A stretch of 64,000 bases of DNA, taken from Atopsyche davidsoni (taxonomy: Eukaryota; Arthropoda; Insecta; Trichoptera; Hydrobiosidae). Positions within the stretch are counted from its first letter, which is position 1, and every line of letters starts with the position of its first letter. Below the pieces are notes generated by a model. The model ran no database searches, had not been told where the DNA came from, and saw only the letters and a list, made by a program, of their open reading frames with translations. Shown piece by piece: positions 1 through 13,900 of this stretch. Position numbers and translations under genes: made by a program. The stretch covers positions 16,701,501-16,765,500 of the forward strand of contig JAILWY010000018.1 in NCBI GenBank assembly GCA_022113835.1, written 5' to 3'.

Positions 1-1593
1 AAAGGGTCTATTTATTATTTATGATAGTTATTCACTGAAGTTAATTGATGAAAATGAAATACAATATGAAATCAAGCTATTTTTGCAATAAAAATAACAA
101 TGAACCTAATAAAATTATAAATAATTATATATATATTTTTGGCTTTGTAGCATTAATAAGTTTGTATGTTGTAAAGGTTGTTAATCCATTTTTAATCTAG
201 ATTGATATTTATATCGTTGTAAGTATGAAAGTTATTTAGATGCTATGAAATAAAATGGTGCCCATAAAATTTGTAAAAGATCACAAGGTCAATATTTTTC
301 TAAGAGATTCACGGAATATTTCACATCACATTATTCCATATGGTATAACGAACACCTGCCATAAGATGTTATGACAAACAATACGATATTTACTCACAAA
401 GAAGTTAAAGACACCAAAACATCATAAAATAAAATATTATGAATCATATTTATTAATTACGAGTATATGTTAAATTATCAAACTATTTACTTTCTTTTTA
501 TAATTTTATTTGTTAAAAAAAATGATAAGATCCAAAAAGTCAGAACCTCAGAAATTATTATATTGGTAAGTAAGGCAAGTCTAGGCTAACGAACAATATT
601 ATTCGGGGAAGCTTACATAATGTAAGCATCTCCAATAAATACACCAGAAATAGGACTTAGCCTACTTAAGCAATAGTTATTGCTGTGATATTTTGCTTTT
701 ATTTCCACGAAATTTTCAGTATTAATGTTTGGTTAGTAGAACGATATGTCAACAGATTATCCGTATTAATAATTTAATTTCAGTTTTAATTATTCCGGAA
801 TAAAATTGATGTGTAGAATGTCGTATCTTTAGAGCAGCGCTGTCGAAATTCCATAAATAAAATGTCAGAAGTATTTTTTTAACCTATCTGCTAGTATATT
901 TATTTAAATTAGAAATTTCCTTAAATCAATATTAAAACAAAAATGCTAAACCAATTTTATAATAACGTCTGTGAAAACATATTTTCAAGTTGAAGTTAAG
1001 TTTTCGTTTCCTGAAATACCCCAGAAGATTGCCGTAGACACTGTATATACGAAAAATGACAAAAAAGTTTTGTTCGTTTCCTCGTACGAGAAAAGTAATT
1101 TCATTTTGTCTTCGAAATTTATTTTCCAGCTGAAGTTTATCCAATGATGATTTTATTAACTTCCGATAATTTGCACATATAGACGTGATAACATAAAATA
1201 TATCTACTATAATAATATCCATTGTGTGTGTGTGTATGTTTCATTTTTTGGTTCTCAATAGAATTTCTTAAAAGATACAACGCTGATTTTGGACGTAAGT
1301 TCAGTAAATTTTTCCGCAATTATGTGCCGAATTTTAAGACAATAGGATAATATTTTCATTCATAAACTAATTTAATAAAACTAAAAAATATGCTTTAGCG
1401 AGTTTCAATATGTACGAATTATATGATTCTGTTGTTCACCGCGAGAATTTCAAATTTAGAACTTTTACAAAAAAAACAAATTTTTGATGCTTCTTAGAAA
1501 TTTCCAGTTTATGTCAGTTTGACACAAGTACCATCTTTATTTTTTCATCGAAATTGCATTAGAAATTATTAATCACATCATTAATAACTCAAA
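1..1593. other. AT-rich noncoding DNA
   Basis: I see no gene here. A short TG microsatellite runs from about 1222 to 1237. The two overlapping short open frames on the minus strand (932-1319) are low-complexity and match nothing I recognise. If the transporter gene continues leftward, this is probably intron. Confidence 0.5.
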
Positions 1594-1869
1594 ATGCCTC
1601 CTAAAAAAATAACACCGTCTACGCACAGCAAACGTAATTCAAAAAGAATTGCACAATTGAACGTGATAAAGACTGCATCAAATGAAGAACAGTGCAGTGA
1701 AAGTGATGCGTTGTTTGTGACACGAAATGTGACACAAATGTCAAGCAATGAATCGAAAGGAAAACGTGAGCAGCGTCTTCTTAAAATTCGTGTACCCAGA
1801 TATTCGAGTATTCAGCCAAACATATGTTCAAACACTATTGCTTCGTTCATCGAATTCATCATTCTGTGA
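1594..1869 (+). pseudogene. Helitron-type accessory ORF remnant
   Basis: A 91-codon frame starts MPPKKITPSTHSKRNSKRIA. It is basic and then shows a loose repeat in which NEEQ and NESK recur about 22 residues apart, each followed by an arginine-rich stretch (REQRLLKIR). Short charged repeats of this type with a period near 23 residues occur at the start of proteins encoded just upstream of, or fused to, Helitron Rep-helicases in insects. The better preserved remnant at 30116-30339 shows the same plan. The frame stops soon after and I see no Rep or helicase motif downstream, so this is at most a fragment. The alternative is a chance ORF with a good-looking start. I see no splice or promoter support. 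Confidence 0.35.
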
Positions 1870-2575
1870 CGGGCTACATTTCTAGTTTATATATAAAATA
1901 ACGCTTACGGGTAATTTTGAAAACGAATGATTTTCGCTGACGGACATATTTTTTAAGTCTCAGCAATAACAGCGGAGATGAATCGTTTGAAAACTCGATT
2001 TTTCGGAATAAAATGAAATCTCCCATCGAGTGAATGATCTTATCGTCCCGGAGCGGGAGATTGATGACGTGCCGTACAACTAATGCCAAGAAATAACTTC
2101 ATTCAGCCGAGAGTGTTGACGGAGGCCCTTCATATCGCGAGTCATCCCCCCGGCCTCCCCGCTCGCCGGGGGCGGCTTGCTATTTTAAACATAATTAGGT
2201 TATACTCGAAATTTAAACGGCGGGACAATTGTGAAATAATATTTTTTAAGGGAGGGTCCTTCGCTTTTGTTCGCCGAGATCTCTCATTGATTATCATTGC
2301 AAAACGCTTTTGTGTACTTTATTAATAGTGGTTAATTTGTATAAATAAAAAAAGGGCAAACTTCTCTTTCGCAGCTGGAGATAATTAAAATTTTATGATT
2401 CACTGTTAAAAAATAAGAAAACCATTGTTGAATAAACAAAAAAACGCCAAAAGGCTTTAAAATTAATTTAAGATTTATTTTTTTTAGTCTTTGAAAATGC
2501 AAGAGAAATAAAATAATAGATCAATCCTCTTAAGGGTCTTGCTACCTAACCTTGCTTGGTGTCCATGCCCCGTCT
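1870..2575. other. Noncoding, with a GC-rich inverted segment
   Basis: No coding sequence is supported. A GC-rich patch around 2146-2176 can fold on itself (ccccggcct against a gccgggggc stretch). The remaining sequence is AT-rich. Confidence 0.4.
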
Positions 2576-2579
2576 GCCA

Positions 2580-2790
2580 CAAAAAATGACCGTTTTACCT
2601 GGCGAAATCGTGTCATTTAATTAATTTAATTGTCACTTTATTTTTTTATTGGAAAAACTATAAATTATATTTAATTATTTTTTATTATTTAGTTAACGTC
2701 CATTTTCAGGGTAAAATAAAACCTTGAAAATGTTGAAAAATTTGATAAAATGACGACTTTTCAAAACCAAAGTTTGTAAAAATTTTTTTT
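2580..2790. repeat. Dispersed repeat, copy 1 (matches 37.33-37.66 kb)
   Basis: Parts of this stretch recur at 37330-37530 in reverse complement. Examples are the block around 2610-2645 (cgtgtcatttaatt followed by cactttattttt) and the block around 2720-2755 (ttgaaaaatttgataaaa). The block around 2605-2660 also recurs in direct orientation at 37605-37660. No coding capacity is seen. The copies have diverged, so this is an old, probably nonautonomous element whose class I cannot name. Confidence 0.5.
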
Positions 2791-2959
2791 TAAAAAATAT
2801 TTATAATAATAAATCGCACAGGGTTTATATTTAATATTTTAATTCCAATTGAAAAAAAAACTTTCAAATGTTTAGGACCCTTAGAACAGGGACATGACGA
2901 ATCTCCAAATTCCTACACGTCAATCGGAAAAAAACTTACAAGAAATAAAAAATATTCTG

Positions 2960-3066
2960 TTCGAAAAAAGGGATGTATCTAAGTTTTTGCATTTAAATTT
3001 GTATGATTGATGCAGTCGATTTTTCGCAAAACGGACCATAAAATGACCAAAAAAAACTCGAGTATG
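2960..3066. repeat. hAT-like MITE fragment related to 38.08-38.37 kb
   Basis: The stretch from about 2984 to 3055 aligns in the same orientation with about 38168-38245. Both contain tttgcatttaaattt, then a gcag-gattttt block, then a run of a-rich sequence with atgac/atgatc and aaaaaaactc. The terminal repeats seen at the 38-kb copy are not obvious here, so this is a truncated or diverged copy. Confidence 0.5.
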
Positions 3067-3122
3067 GGACTTAGGCCCTTAAGTAAGGATGGCATTGACA
3101 ATTCGGAAGGTGCGCTCGCTTT

Positions 3123-3214
3123 GGTGGGGGGGGGGGGGGTGAAGGGGGGGGGGGGGTGACGAGGGGGGGGGGGTAGAGGTGGTAGGGTGGGGGGGGGGGT
3201 GGAGGGGGGGGGCG
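3123..3214 (+). repeat. G-rich tract with several long G runs
   Basis: Five runs of nine or more G, broken by short spacers such as gtgaa, tgacga and tagaggtggtagg, occupy about 90 bp. Such a tract is predicted from base composition to form G-quadruplexes on the plus strand. The apparent proline-rich ORFs on the other strand are by-products of this composition. Run lengths may be affected by sequencing error. Confidence 0.8.
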
Positions 3215-6200
3215 GCGCCGGCGCGTGTCTCGGGAGATATACGGCGGTCCGTAATCTGTTCTTAATGCCCGCGCTATAACACTTGGCGCCGGGCCAGCCG
3301 GGAAGGAAAAATAACTCGCTGACAACATCTTTAATATCTGTTATTCCCAACAAATTTTCATAAAAGGTGTAGCCGGGGGCGCAGGCGCCTAATGGAGACG
3401 GATGGTTAGATTAATTAACGCGGGCGTGACGCGGCGGGCGTCACCGCTGCGCCGCGCTGTCTAGCCTGTTTATTTCCTCTGTCAGAATGTGTCAGGAGCC
3501 GACGAAGAGTTCTGATTTGATTCCAGCCCCGAACAAAAGCCCCATTTGTTCACTCTAAACGGGGAAATCATTTATTTAAACCGCGGGGACAATGCCGATT
3601 GTTATTTCCTCCCCCCCCCCCGGAAACGGTCCATTGATACACAAGTATTCTAATAAAATATTATTTTGAAAAGTAATTTCGAATGAAATAATTTGATTTA
3701 TGCAGTTTTTTTTAATTGTATTTCGTTTCGGATACAAATATAAACTTCAACTTCCTATTTAAATATTCCTTGAAAATAATATATTTTATTTGGTTTGATT
3801 TATAAACGAGTCGTGGTATTTGAGGCATTATCATCACATGAAAACTGAAAATCGAATCTACAGCTGTGCTACAAAAAAAATACTAAAATACTTATAAATG
3901 TAGTATATTTTTTCATTTCAAACATTTAACATTATTGTACTCATAGTCTACAGGTTGGCTAACTTTTGGGAATTTTTTTTTTAAAGCCAATAAACAATCC
4001 CCGGGATCACACGTTTAGTTGGTAGAATTCACGAGTAAAAAAAGCACTTTGATACAGGTCATCTGTGGTTTTCCTGTACGGAGCAAAGTAAATGCCGGAG
4101 ATGTAACAAGAAGGTAGCTTCTAATCGTTTCTGTCTACATCTCGTTTGCGGTCCTAGAAACTTACAAATACAGTACTTAATAGCCTCCTCGTTTAGATTA
4201 CACAAGTTTGGATTCTCCAACTCGTGGTGCCTTAAAAAAACACTGAAATTCAAATGTAAGAGTCTTTTAAAATATTAGACTTGGTAATTTTATTTGAAAA
4301 AAACAAATGGAAAATCAATACAAAATTATGTAAAGAAAATCGATTTTTCAGGAAACGGTACCGACAGCCAACATTACCTGGCAGAGCAAAGAATACAAAA
4401 ATGCTGTATTTGTAAATTTATTTGTACGTAGAAGCTTGTATTTGTAATTTATGAAAATTTATAACTTCAAAATGTAAATTATGACAATGTCTTTACAGTG
4501 CGAAGAGTTCTCATAAAATAGTAATTTCTTAGTACTGCTGGTTTGTTTTGTTTATTGCTGTAACAAAACTAATGGTTAATGTAACTTGTAAAATAAAGCT
4601 AATCCTAATTTACATATTATACGTTGACACTTACAATAATTTCTATATAAAAACGAACTTAGGTTTAATTTCACTAAAATAAAACTTTTATTCTCATTTA
4701 CTTTTATAAAAAAGACGTAGCGTAAAATATAAATATTGGCCTTTCAGCAATAAGCACTGAGGATATTCTCAACATCAAATAATTTATATGAGTTTAATAA
4801 GAGCTCGGATCGCAATTACCCTAAAAAGGTAAGCTTTGTAATTACGGTATGTATAAGAAATCGTGCCGCTGCCGCATTTAAAAGGGACAAAATTGTTAAA
4901 CATCCGACGTTTTCTGTAAAATTAAAGTCAAAATAAAGCTAGAGGTCTTATTTAAGAATTACTCATAATTATGTAAATTTGGCCGTATACGATATTATTT
5001 TGTAAAAGCGAAGTTTGTTTTTAAATAATGGTATTATTCAAACGTATTCTTACAAACTATATTAATAACCTTAAAATCTTCACAATTTGACTACTGATTT
5101 GACTGAAATGTTATCATTATCACATAAAGTCCTGAAGCCCAAGAAAAGGCTTCCGCAAGGCTCTACCTGTTGGCGACTTTGCATCCCTGGTTAAGTTCGC
5201 TTGGCACGTAGAGATCTTTTTTAGAGCACCCTAAATATTTCAGATTCGATTTTTATTATTTAGATTTACGATTAAAGCGTTAGGTCACGATTTAAGTACG
5301 TAATAACTCACAACTAAAAATACAACGGGTATGGGAAAGGTGATTGAGCATGTGCTGTTCAATTCTATGGGGAAGTTACTTGAAAATACGTTGCGACACA
5401 ACTTGAAAATAGCTTGTAATTAGCTAAAAGCGTCCTTTATGTCAAACCATCAAAAAATAAAAAGACGCTATGGCTATTGTGTCACAACGTGTGTAGAAGG
5501 CTTAAAGTATAGAGACACGCTATGCTTAATTGGGATAACTAGTTCATCATATTGGAAAACATATGATAGCCAGACTGCGTTGTAATGTTTTCACCGAGCA
5601 ATAAATAAGCTGACAGCGGCTGATGCGATGATAAAGAAGGTACAAGAAATAAAGTAATTATGTATGAATTATATGTGAGAGTGCGCTCAGTCAGATTATT
5701 TAATGAGCTTTTACTTCCTCTAAGAGAACCATATTTTAACATTTAAGTATACATTCTGCACGGTCGCCCCACGCCGGGGCGGGTCTCCAATAACATCTTG
5801 TTTATTAAACTTTTGATGCGTGTCTTGGGACAGAATACGGCCTCAGAGAACTATTTTACTCAACTTTACATATTGCGGCCCCGGCAGCAGCTCGCTAGCA
5901 TCTGAAGCTGGAGATAATGAAAATGATCATCAAAATAATTCACATTAAAGGATGTTTCGCAAATAATAAACCTTTAACGCGTGCGGCGCGCTTTCAGATA
6001 TTTTCGTATGTTTCTAAATTGTTCACATTTTAATTATTACTCTGCCGTGCATTTAGATTACCACTTAGAAAATTCGACGCTATTACGAGTCTACGACTCC
6101 AATAAAAATGCCAGCAGACCTTGTTAATGAAGATTTACACCAGGCTTAGTGAGATATTCGACTTTGAGTCGAGAATTTATTATTTATGATGTCTTTTTGA

Positions 6201-9200
6201 AATATTAAATTAAACATCATAATTCAAATGTGATGTGAATAAATTTTTGTGTATGTGTATCACTAGTTTTATAGTTTTTTAAGCATTGCTATTTTTAATA
6301 TACACGAAAAAGTTCAAATTTATTATGCTACACTCAAGATGTTTCAAAGTAGGTTATCCGGTGGCAAATAGGCAACATTTGTCTGGAATCAAAATAAAAT
6401 CTTGTCAGTATATTACATCCTGCCAGAAAAACAATTCAGTGTTCCCTATATCCACTTGATACGGGCATTATCTGAGTTTTGCTGGTGTCGGAGATGCCGT
6501 GGGGCGCGGCTCGGTAGCCATCTTCGTTCTTGAGGATTAGATTTGAGTTGTTTCGGTGTGATTTGTAGTGAGATGGTTGCTGTGCGTGTGACAGCAGCGT
6601 TTGTCTTACGTTCAGTGATTTGCTGTCTTCCCATTCATCCTTAAACATAATACCCAAAACATTATGATGCATTGTTGCTTAGATATTTATAGTCATAAAA
6701 AAAAAAAAAAACAATAAACCGCATAAAAGTAACAGTGTTTTTAAACGTTGAAATATTGTATTTATTTGTAGATATTTTAAGAATTTAAAAAAAAATTACC
6801 ACGCAAGTATATTCACTTCACGCAAGGTATTACTCGTTTCATAGATAAATCACGATTTTTGATCGAACATTATTAATTCACACGCAACATGAACTATTAT
6901 ACTCTATCCAGAATGATAGAAAACATAAACAAAAATGAGTTGTGTACATCCCGCTAACGAAGCATGTTTTTAAAAATTCTCTCAGAATTTATCGATGTAG
7001 CAATCATCCCCATGATATGTTTATAGCTGGCGGAGAGAATTAAAAGTAGCACTCGTAATTTATTCGACGTATTTGGCTCTGAGCTCAGTATTTATGTCCC
7101 GGTTTATATAGGACAACTAAAATAGTTATGCATACCTACGCAACTAATAATACTTGCTGTGAGCCGGCAAGCAAGCAACTACATTTTTTTCTATACGTAA
7201 TTAATTATAATAATTAGAATGAAACATCAACTTGCGAGCGAATTGATTGAATTAAAAATATCGGCATTTAAGCTGTGATTTATTATACGATAGCTTAGAA
7301 TTACTATATGATTATAAAAATATAAAACAGCTTAGATAAAAAAGGAATCAAATTTTATTTTTAGATTTTAATTTAAATGATATACTTAAACAGCGTCTAA
7401 ATCAATCCATTAATTTGAATAAGAAGCTATTTAGGGAAAAACAAATCGACCATACTAAAAAAATAAATGTATTGTTGATTTAAATACTTTGGTAATCTTG
7501 GTAGTCAAATTATTAGCGCATACGGATCTGGTTCACATAATAATATATAATGTAAGAGATTAAAAATACATGAACGTTATGTGCAGATGTACTGAGTTCA
7601 GAAAATGGAAGCTGGGCGGATTAGGGAAGCAGGACCGAACCCTCCGAAAATTCATCAGAAGGTCGTTAAATGATAAAATATATGTTAACGGCCTACAAGT
7701 AAATTATCCATTAGAAAGTTTCCTTTTATTATAAAAAGAAAACAAAAAGGTTTCAAATATATATTAATTAAAAAAGAACCACGTAAAATTGTTTTAATTT
7801 AAAATAAATATCGCAAGACTCTCAATTAAAAATATGTATATGATATTTTTGGGAAAAATCCAAATTTACCGCGACAACCATTTTTGGTGGCTATTGAACG
7901 CTCGCATTGTGATAAACGACTTTTGAGGCCAAAATTGATAAATATATATACTCAAAATAGTTAAAATTTTTAAGAAAAGATCATATAAATCGAAAAATCG
8001 GAAAAAAAGCATTCTTTCCGACTTTGCAGATTTTGCTTTTCACGATAGTTAAAAAAATCCCAGCTGTGCCACGAAAAAAGAATTTCTTCTTCGTTTTATG
8101 TATTTTACTAAAATATGTTGTGATGCAATAAACTTTTATAGGTGATAAATGCAAATTCATGATATTTATAATGATTTTTTAAATTATTTAAAAATCTTAT
8201 TATAGATTTGCTTGATATTTTATTTAAAAATTAAATATAAGTAAAATTAAAGTGTCTAATTATTTGGATCTGATAATGCTACAAACGTTTCGCATGAGTT
8301 TATATACATCCACGGTGTTAAATGTATCGGAAGTATACAGGTTTGATTATTATTATAACAGTTCAATACTCTTCAGATATTGTAAGAGAAGTACAACTGT
8401 GGAAATCAAGATTTAGCTCGAAACGACTATTAAACTGTATACTAAGCCATTTTCCCTGAAGTGTTCGATATGAAGTTAGGAAATATACTTTACTACACAA
8501 AAACTTGAGAACATATCGAAAAATAGTGGAGTATAAGACTCGAAATAAAACATAGCTTTATTTAGGTCAATCGGATTCTTATAGATTAAATTTATTGGAT
8601 GTTATTTTTCTGGAACGATTCTAGCCACAAACAATATAAATAAGAGTTTCAACATAGTCCTTCGCTTTTACAGAAGTAAGTATTGGAAATACCTGTCTAG
8701 TCATGTAAATTAATTTAATACGAGTCCGTAAAAATAACAAAATTTGAAATAAAAGATAAAAAATTGACGTGCTACAAATTTTGTACAAGCAAATGATTTA
8801 TTTTCCATCAACTCATGCTTCCTTCTGTTTTATATAACACCCTTTACCCTAACGAGGTTTTTTTCTTTGAAAAAATATCACGTTGAGTTTACTTTTATTG
8901 ATAAAATATTTATTAAAATTGTATTTCGGCTTGTTAAAGTAATTAAAAAAAATTCAATTATGTATTCACGCACGTATAATTTATGTTATTAAAAAAAATA
9001 GTATAAGAAAGGCATTGTTTTGCATGTGAAGTTATTCGCCAAAATGTAAGTCGATGGCGCATTTTTCTTTTAGACGACAGTGGCATTAACTCTAATATGA
9101 AAAGTTTGTGATATAATATCCACTCAAAATATATTAAAACTATGAAAAACCCAAAATTTCCTTGGTGTTATGAAAAAGTGAGGTAGAATTGAAAATATCA

Positions 9201-9580
9201 TAGCTTTTCATATTTAATTTTACTATTTTTACATTTGAGACAAGACGTGAAATTTTTTTATAGAAGTTAAAATAAAGAGTGGTCTTATTTTATACCAAAA
9301 ATCTCTATCATACATAAAAATAAGATAATTAAAATGAAACTTTATATAATTTTCTCTGCAAATCCTGCAACTTCTTATTTTTTAAATTTTTACAAAAAAG
9401 TCAAGTGTTTTTTATTTTTTGTAGTTTTCTTGGAAATACTTGATATCCGATTGGGTAAAATTTCTATCTGACTTAAGAGTACTCGAATAAGAGTTTACTA
9501 GATTCGGCTAACAACCCATTTTAATAATTCATTCTTCGTAATAAAACATATCCGGAAAGGTTTATGTGATGGCCCGTGAC
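3215..9580. other. AT-rich noncoding DNA
   Basis: No exon, RNA gene or clear transposon end was found. A poly-C run lies at 3610-3621, and a small GC-rich inverted segment is at about 5765-5782 (cgcccc-acg-ccggggcg type). The short ORFs are not convincing. The first 200 bp are GC-richer and may be unique conserved sequence or part of the neighbouring repeat. Confidence 0.4.
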
Positions 9581-10900
9581 TTCCAGATATATATTAGCTT
9601 TATATATAACGCAGTCGCATTCCCGCAGAGGCGGGCTCCATCGACTAATCCCGTGTGCTGGTGCTGCTGTTCCATCATCAGGCCGGAGTGTCCTTAGCCG
9701 CCTGACCCAAACTCACTGGCGAAAATAAAAAGTAATGTTCATTACAAAATATTTGATTATACGTGAGGTCCGTGATTCATTATGTCGGATTATATTGTGA
9801 AATAGTGTGATATCGCGCGGCGAAGGAGCATTACTCCGTCCAATGAGCATTACAGTCACATTTGCCATAACAGTTTTATTTTTTAAATCTAATTTTTGTA
9901 TATACAAACCAACCTATTTTTTCGATCTCGCAATGATGCTGACTCACGGCGTTAATCAAAATATGCTCTAATCCACGCCGCGCCGGGTGAGGCTCAACTC
10001 CATATACCAATTACTGATTCACTCTAATATATTTAATTATTTTTTCACGCAGATCGATGAGATTTCTCTCAAAGCTAGAATGCGTAATTTAATTTTAAAA
10101 ATTAATATTCAAAAAAATACTGACGGGAATATTTAATTTAATTAAGATTCGGAAAGGTAAAACATTCTGGGTCACAAAAAGCGGCACTTATTTACTTTCC
10201 CGACCTATTGTAAAACTCTCCGCAGGGCGGGAGGGATGTCTTGTGAGATTTTCAATTAGCAGTCAGTTTCCCGCATTTCTCAACAATATGACTGGGAGGA
10301 AATAACTTTTATGACTCTTTTAAACTCATTATGAGGCCCGCTTCGACGGCGGGAGATTTGCGAGAACTTAATGGCACGCAAATCCAATCGTCATTTTTTA
10401 ATTTATTTCCGCATAAATTTGAAAGCCCTATTCAATAAAATGCGTGAAAATACTGCGTGATTTTCAGATGCGCCGTTTGAGCTCGATAGCGCGGCGGGTT
10501 ATTGAGAAATAGCGAGACCCGCAAGTATCGCTAGTTGTATTTGTAAATCATTGCTGGAGAACGCTCGGTGTAATTTGGAGGTAATGAAAAACACACTGAT
10601 CGCTTTTTGGCGAATGACCGATGCGGTAAGCTCTCGCTCCGTGGTGTTGCACAATGAGCGCGGACTATTCTGAGCTCAGTTCAACGAACAAATAAAAGTT
10701 GATAGCAACGACTGGAGCGTCGTTCGGCCGCCCATAATTACACGTTGGTAGGTTTGATTTAATGCGGCCGCGGGAGCCGCCGAGCCTCTCCTCTCTCATT
10801 GTTGCTGTTGAATAAACTCGGAGCGAAAAATCCGATACCGGTCCGATCCGGGCCAATCTATTTTGGCATTTTACTTAGAGCGCCTCACGCTGAGCGGGCG
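9580..10900. other. Cluster of GC-richer unique islands
   Basis: Patches at about 9600-9720, 9930-9990, 10200-10380 and 10480-10870 are visibly richer in G and C than the flanks, and are separated by AT-rich runs with homeodomain-type TAAT cores. No splice-bounded reading frame is convincing; the 63-codon minus frame at 10665-10856 resembles nothing I know. They could be regulatory sequence or undetected exons, and only conservation would decide. Confidence 0.25.
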
Positions 10901-13900
10901 CCATTATTATGGTAATGCCTACACGAAAAGAGCTCTACTGCGTAAAAATACGAAAAAAGATAAGGGTTAACCGGTGTACCTCCTTTTTGATCCCATCCAG
11001 TAAAATCTTTCGCATTCATACTTCAACAGCCATTTTATTTGGCCACGTGTGGGTTTTATTTCATTTCCGACTTACCCGAAGCGCTTCCTGCGAGTGGTAT
11101 TTGTGGAGTTTTCCATTAGCTAATGTGATTCGTATTGAGCCTTCTCAAATATAGTCAAAACATATTTTATCTATATATTATATACATAGTTTTATTAAGT
11201 GCGGGATCCCTGGAAGCCGGGTCTAGGCTGCGACATATTTATTCATCACAAGTTGTGTAGTCATAGAGATTCGACTATTATTTACTCAAGTACAAATTTT
11301 CGATTTCGTTGATTTATATACAGAAGCCAAAGCTTTGTACTTAAAACTGTTTAATGGTTACATCATTTCAAAGCAGTTTTGAGCTAGAATTAATTTTGAA
11401 AATTATTTTTAAAGCACTATTACTTAATTTTGCCTGTGGTTTCATCGCACAATTCTAATAACATTACATCTCTCAGGGGATGTCTTCCCATCCAAAAGGT
11501 TTACGTGTAATGTATATTTATAAGTCTAAATTATACAATAGTTCCAAACTCATAGCATATTCGCCAAAGAGAATTCTGTCAACTACACTACGGCGAATAA
11601 TTTTAAAGTATTAATATTTATTTTTAATAATTTTTAAAAAACAATTATTTATAATCATTTTTTTATAGATTTTGAATGGTGATTAGATTATTTTCACTTT
11701 TAAAATCAGAAAGACGGCTTCCAGCAATGATAAAATGTAATTAAAAATAATGACAGACATATATGTTATAATATGTTGCATTAAAAAATCACATTCAAAG
11801 CTTACTAAATAAAATGGTAATTGTAAAAGACATGTAGAAATAAGCTATGCATGTATATATTTAAAAAAAATTGATTTGTATAGACATATGATGTCAATGT
11901 CAGCACAAATGGTCTAAGCCAAACAACTGAAACAGGTCTGAGCCAAATATCAACAGTTTGGAAATTACTTGTCAGGACGGGGATTAAACTGGCAACCCCA
12001 CAATCAAAAGTCCATGGTTAAATTTTTTTTAACCATGGACCCACTCTTTGTTATTTTTGTGCGACCTGATGAATGACACCATCATTAAATATGCTGAATT
12101 TATAAAATCTATAATACAAACGCACTTTGTTTGACTGACCATCTCTGAACTACGAATAATTTGATCATTTATTTATATATACACATAAAACTAAACGCTT
12201 ATTCTAAAATTATGAATCACTATAGATAATAATTTGCCAAAAATATTGGCGTGTACCGTTTTTACGATAAAAATATCCATTCATCATAATAGTGGGTGTA
12301 AATATTCTTGCTGTGATTAATAAATGTCAGTTTCAGACCGTTTTATGACAATGATCTAAAATTACAGTAATTTTATTTAAACTATCCATTGTGTTGGATC
12401 AGGATCAACTGAGGTTAGGAGGCTTCATATTTAGAGATGTATACGATAAAATTATAAGACACACCGAAAAATAATACGACAAATAAATTAGCAAAAATAA
12501 TAATTTTGAGGTAAACTGTGAATTATACGGCTTGTTTTACAGTTCTTTAAACCGAATACAATAAAAAGCACGTAAAAATGATTTTTTAAATTGATTTTGT
12601 TATCTTTTAAAAATATTTCTTGAGATATTGGGAATGTTAAGAATAGTGGTAAACTAAAAAAAATTTGATCGTAGGAAAAACGAATTATTAATATTTTACT
12701 GTTTCATTGACTTTTGACCGTTTCATAACTTATATTCAATATTTTTGACAGAGCGTACTTGGTGGAACTCCATTTTGATATTTTTCTTGTTAAAAGGTAT
12801 TTTTTCACGTTTTATTTTTAATGTGACTAGTTCCTGTAGGCATTTTCAAACTTTAAGCTTTTTTCACATATTGTTTAAAATTTATTTAAAAATAATTACG
12901 TGTGAGTGCTTTGAAATTTGTATGCTAATGGCACATCAAACCCACGTATGGGTATATACCGATTTTTATTTATCGGTGAGATGAGAGTAGATAAAGTTTA
13001 AAGCAGATAAAATGTTGGAGTTGTATGGAGACTAGTTTGTTAGTGACCCCTGCCACATAGTATGCTGGCTACGCACTTCCGTAGGCCTCGCCGGAACTCC
13101 GACACAGGTCAGTCACCCTCCTAAGTCTAATTGGGTAGAAGCAATTGAACTCACATATAAATTGGTTGTAACGCATCTCAAACGAACGGGATGAGAGAAT
13201 ATTTGTTGCTTTGTTAGAAAAAAAATAATTTGGGCTTACTAAAATATAAGCTTCAGTACAGCCTATTCAATAATATTTATAAAAATACATCAAAAAAGTA
13301 TTACAATCTACGGGACTCAAGTTTCCACAATAAAGATAAATAGTTCACATCTATTAATATACAAAGATTATTAAAAATGTAAAGAAAAACTGCGGTTTCA
13401 GAGACTTCTGCGATATTTTATTATTTGACTAAATTTTCATTAAAAATTTATGATAAACATATAAAAAATTAAATAAATATCTTTTGAAAATAAATACTTA
13501 TAAGTTAATATTCACGAACGAAATAACCAAAGCAATCTTTATTGACAAAAGTAAGATTTTTCGTGGATAAATCTCGTCGTTTCGTGAGTGAAACGTTACC
13601 CAAAAAAACGTATAATGTACACAAAGGGCATGTATGGGCGAAAATGCGGATGTATTAACTATCAAATTATCATCTCGAAAACAAAACATAATTATCGAGA
13701 AAGCATCACACCTGATCGTTAATCATTCAATTTATTTGATAAATTAAAAAGAAAACAAAAAAATAAGAATCAATATATTTAAAATAAAATTAAGTGCTTT
13801 GAGGCATTTATAAAGTTAATTTAATTAAAAGTAAAAATTGCCATTGAGATATCGATTTAATATCAGAAAAAGGTTATTAATAAGCCTACAAAATTTTATC

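Noticed and set aside
2979..3353. Proline-rich minus-strand ORFs of 124 and 85 codons
   Set aside because: They are produced by the poly-G tract on the plus strand and have no other protein-like feature.
11905..12000. tRNA-like boxes near 11.9-12.0 kb
   Set aside because: The A-box-like and B-box-like sequences are in the wrong order for one transcript and the B box matches only about 7 of 11 positions.
13010..13130. GC-richer patch as a possible next transporter exon
   Set aside because: The minus-strand frames are interrupted by stops and show no hydrophobic helix.
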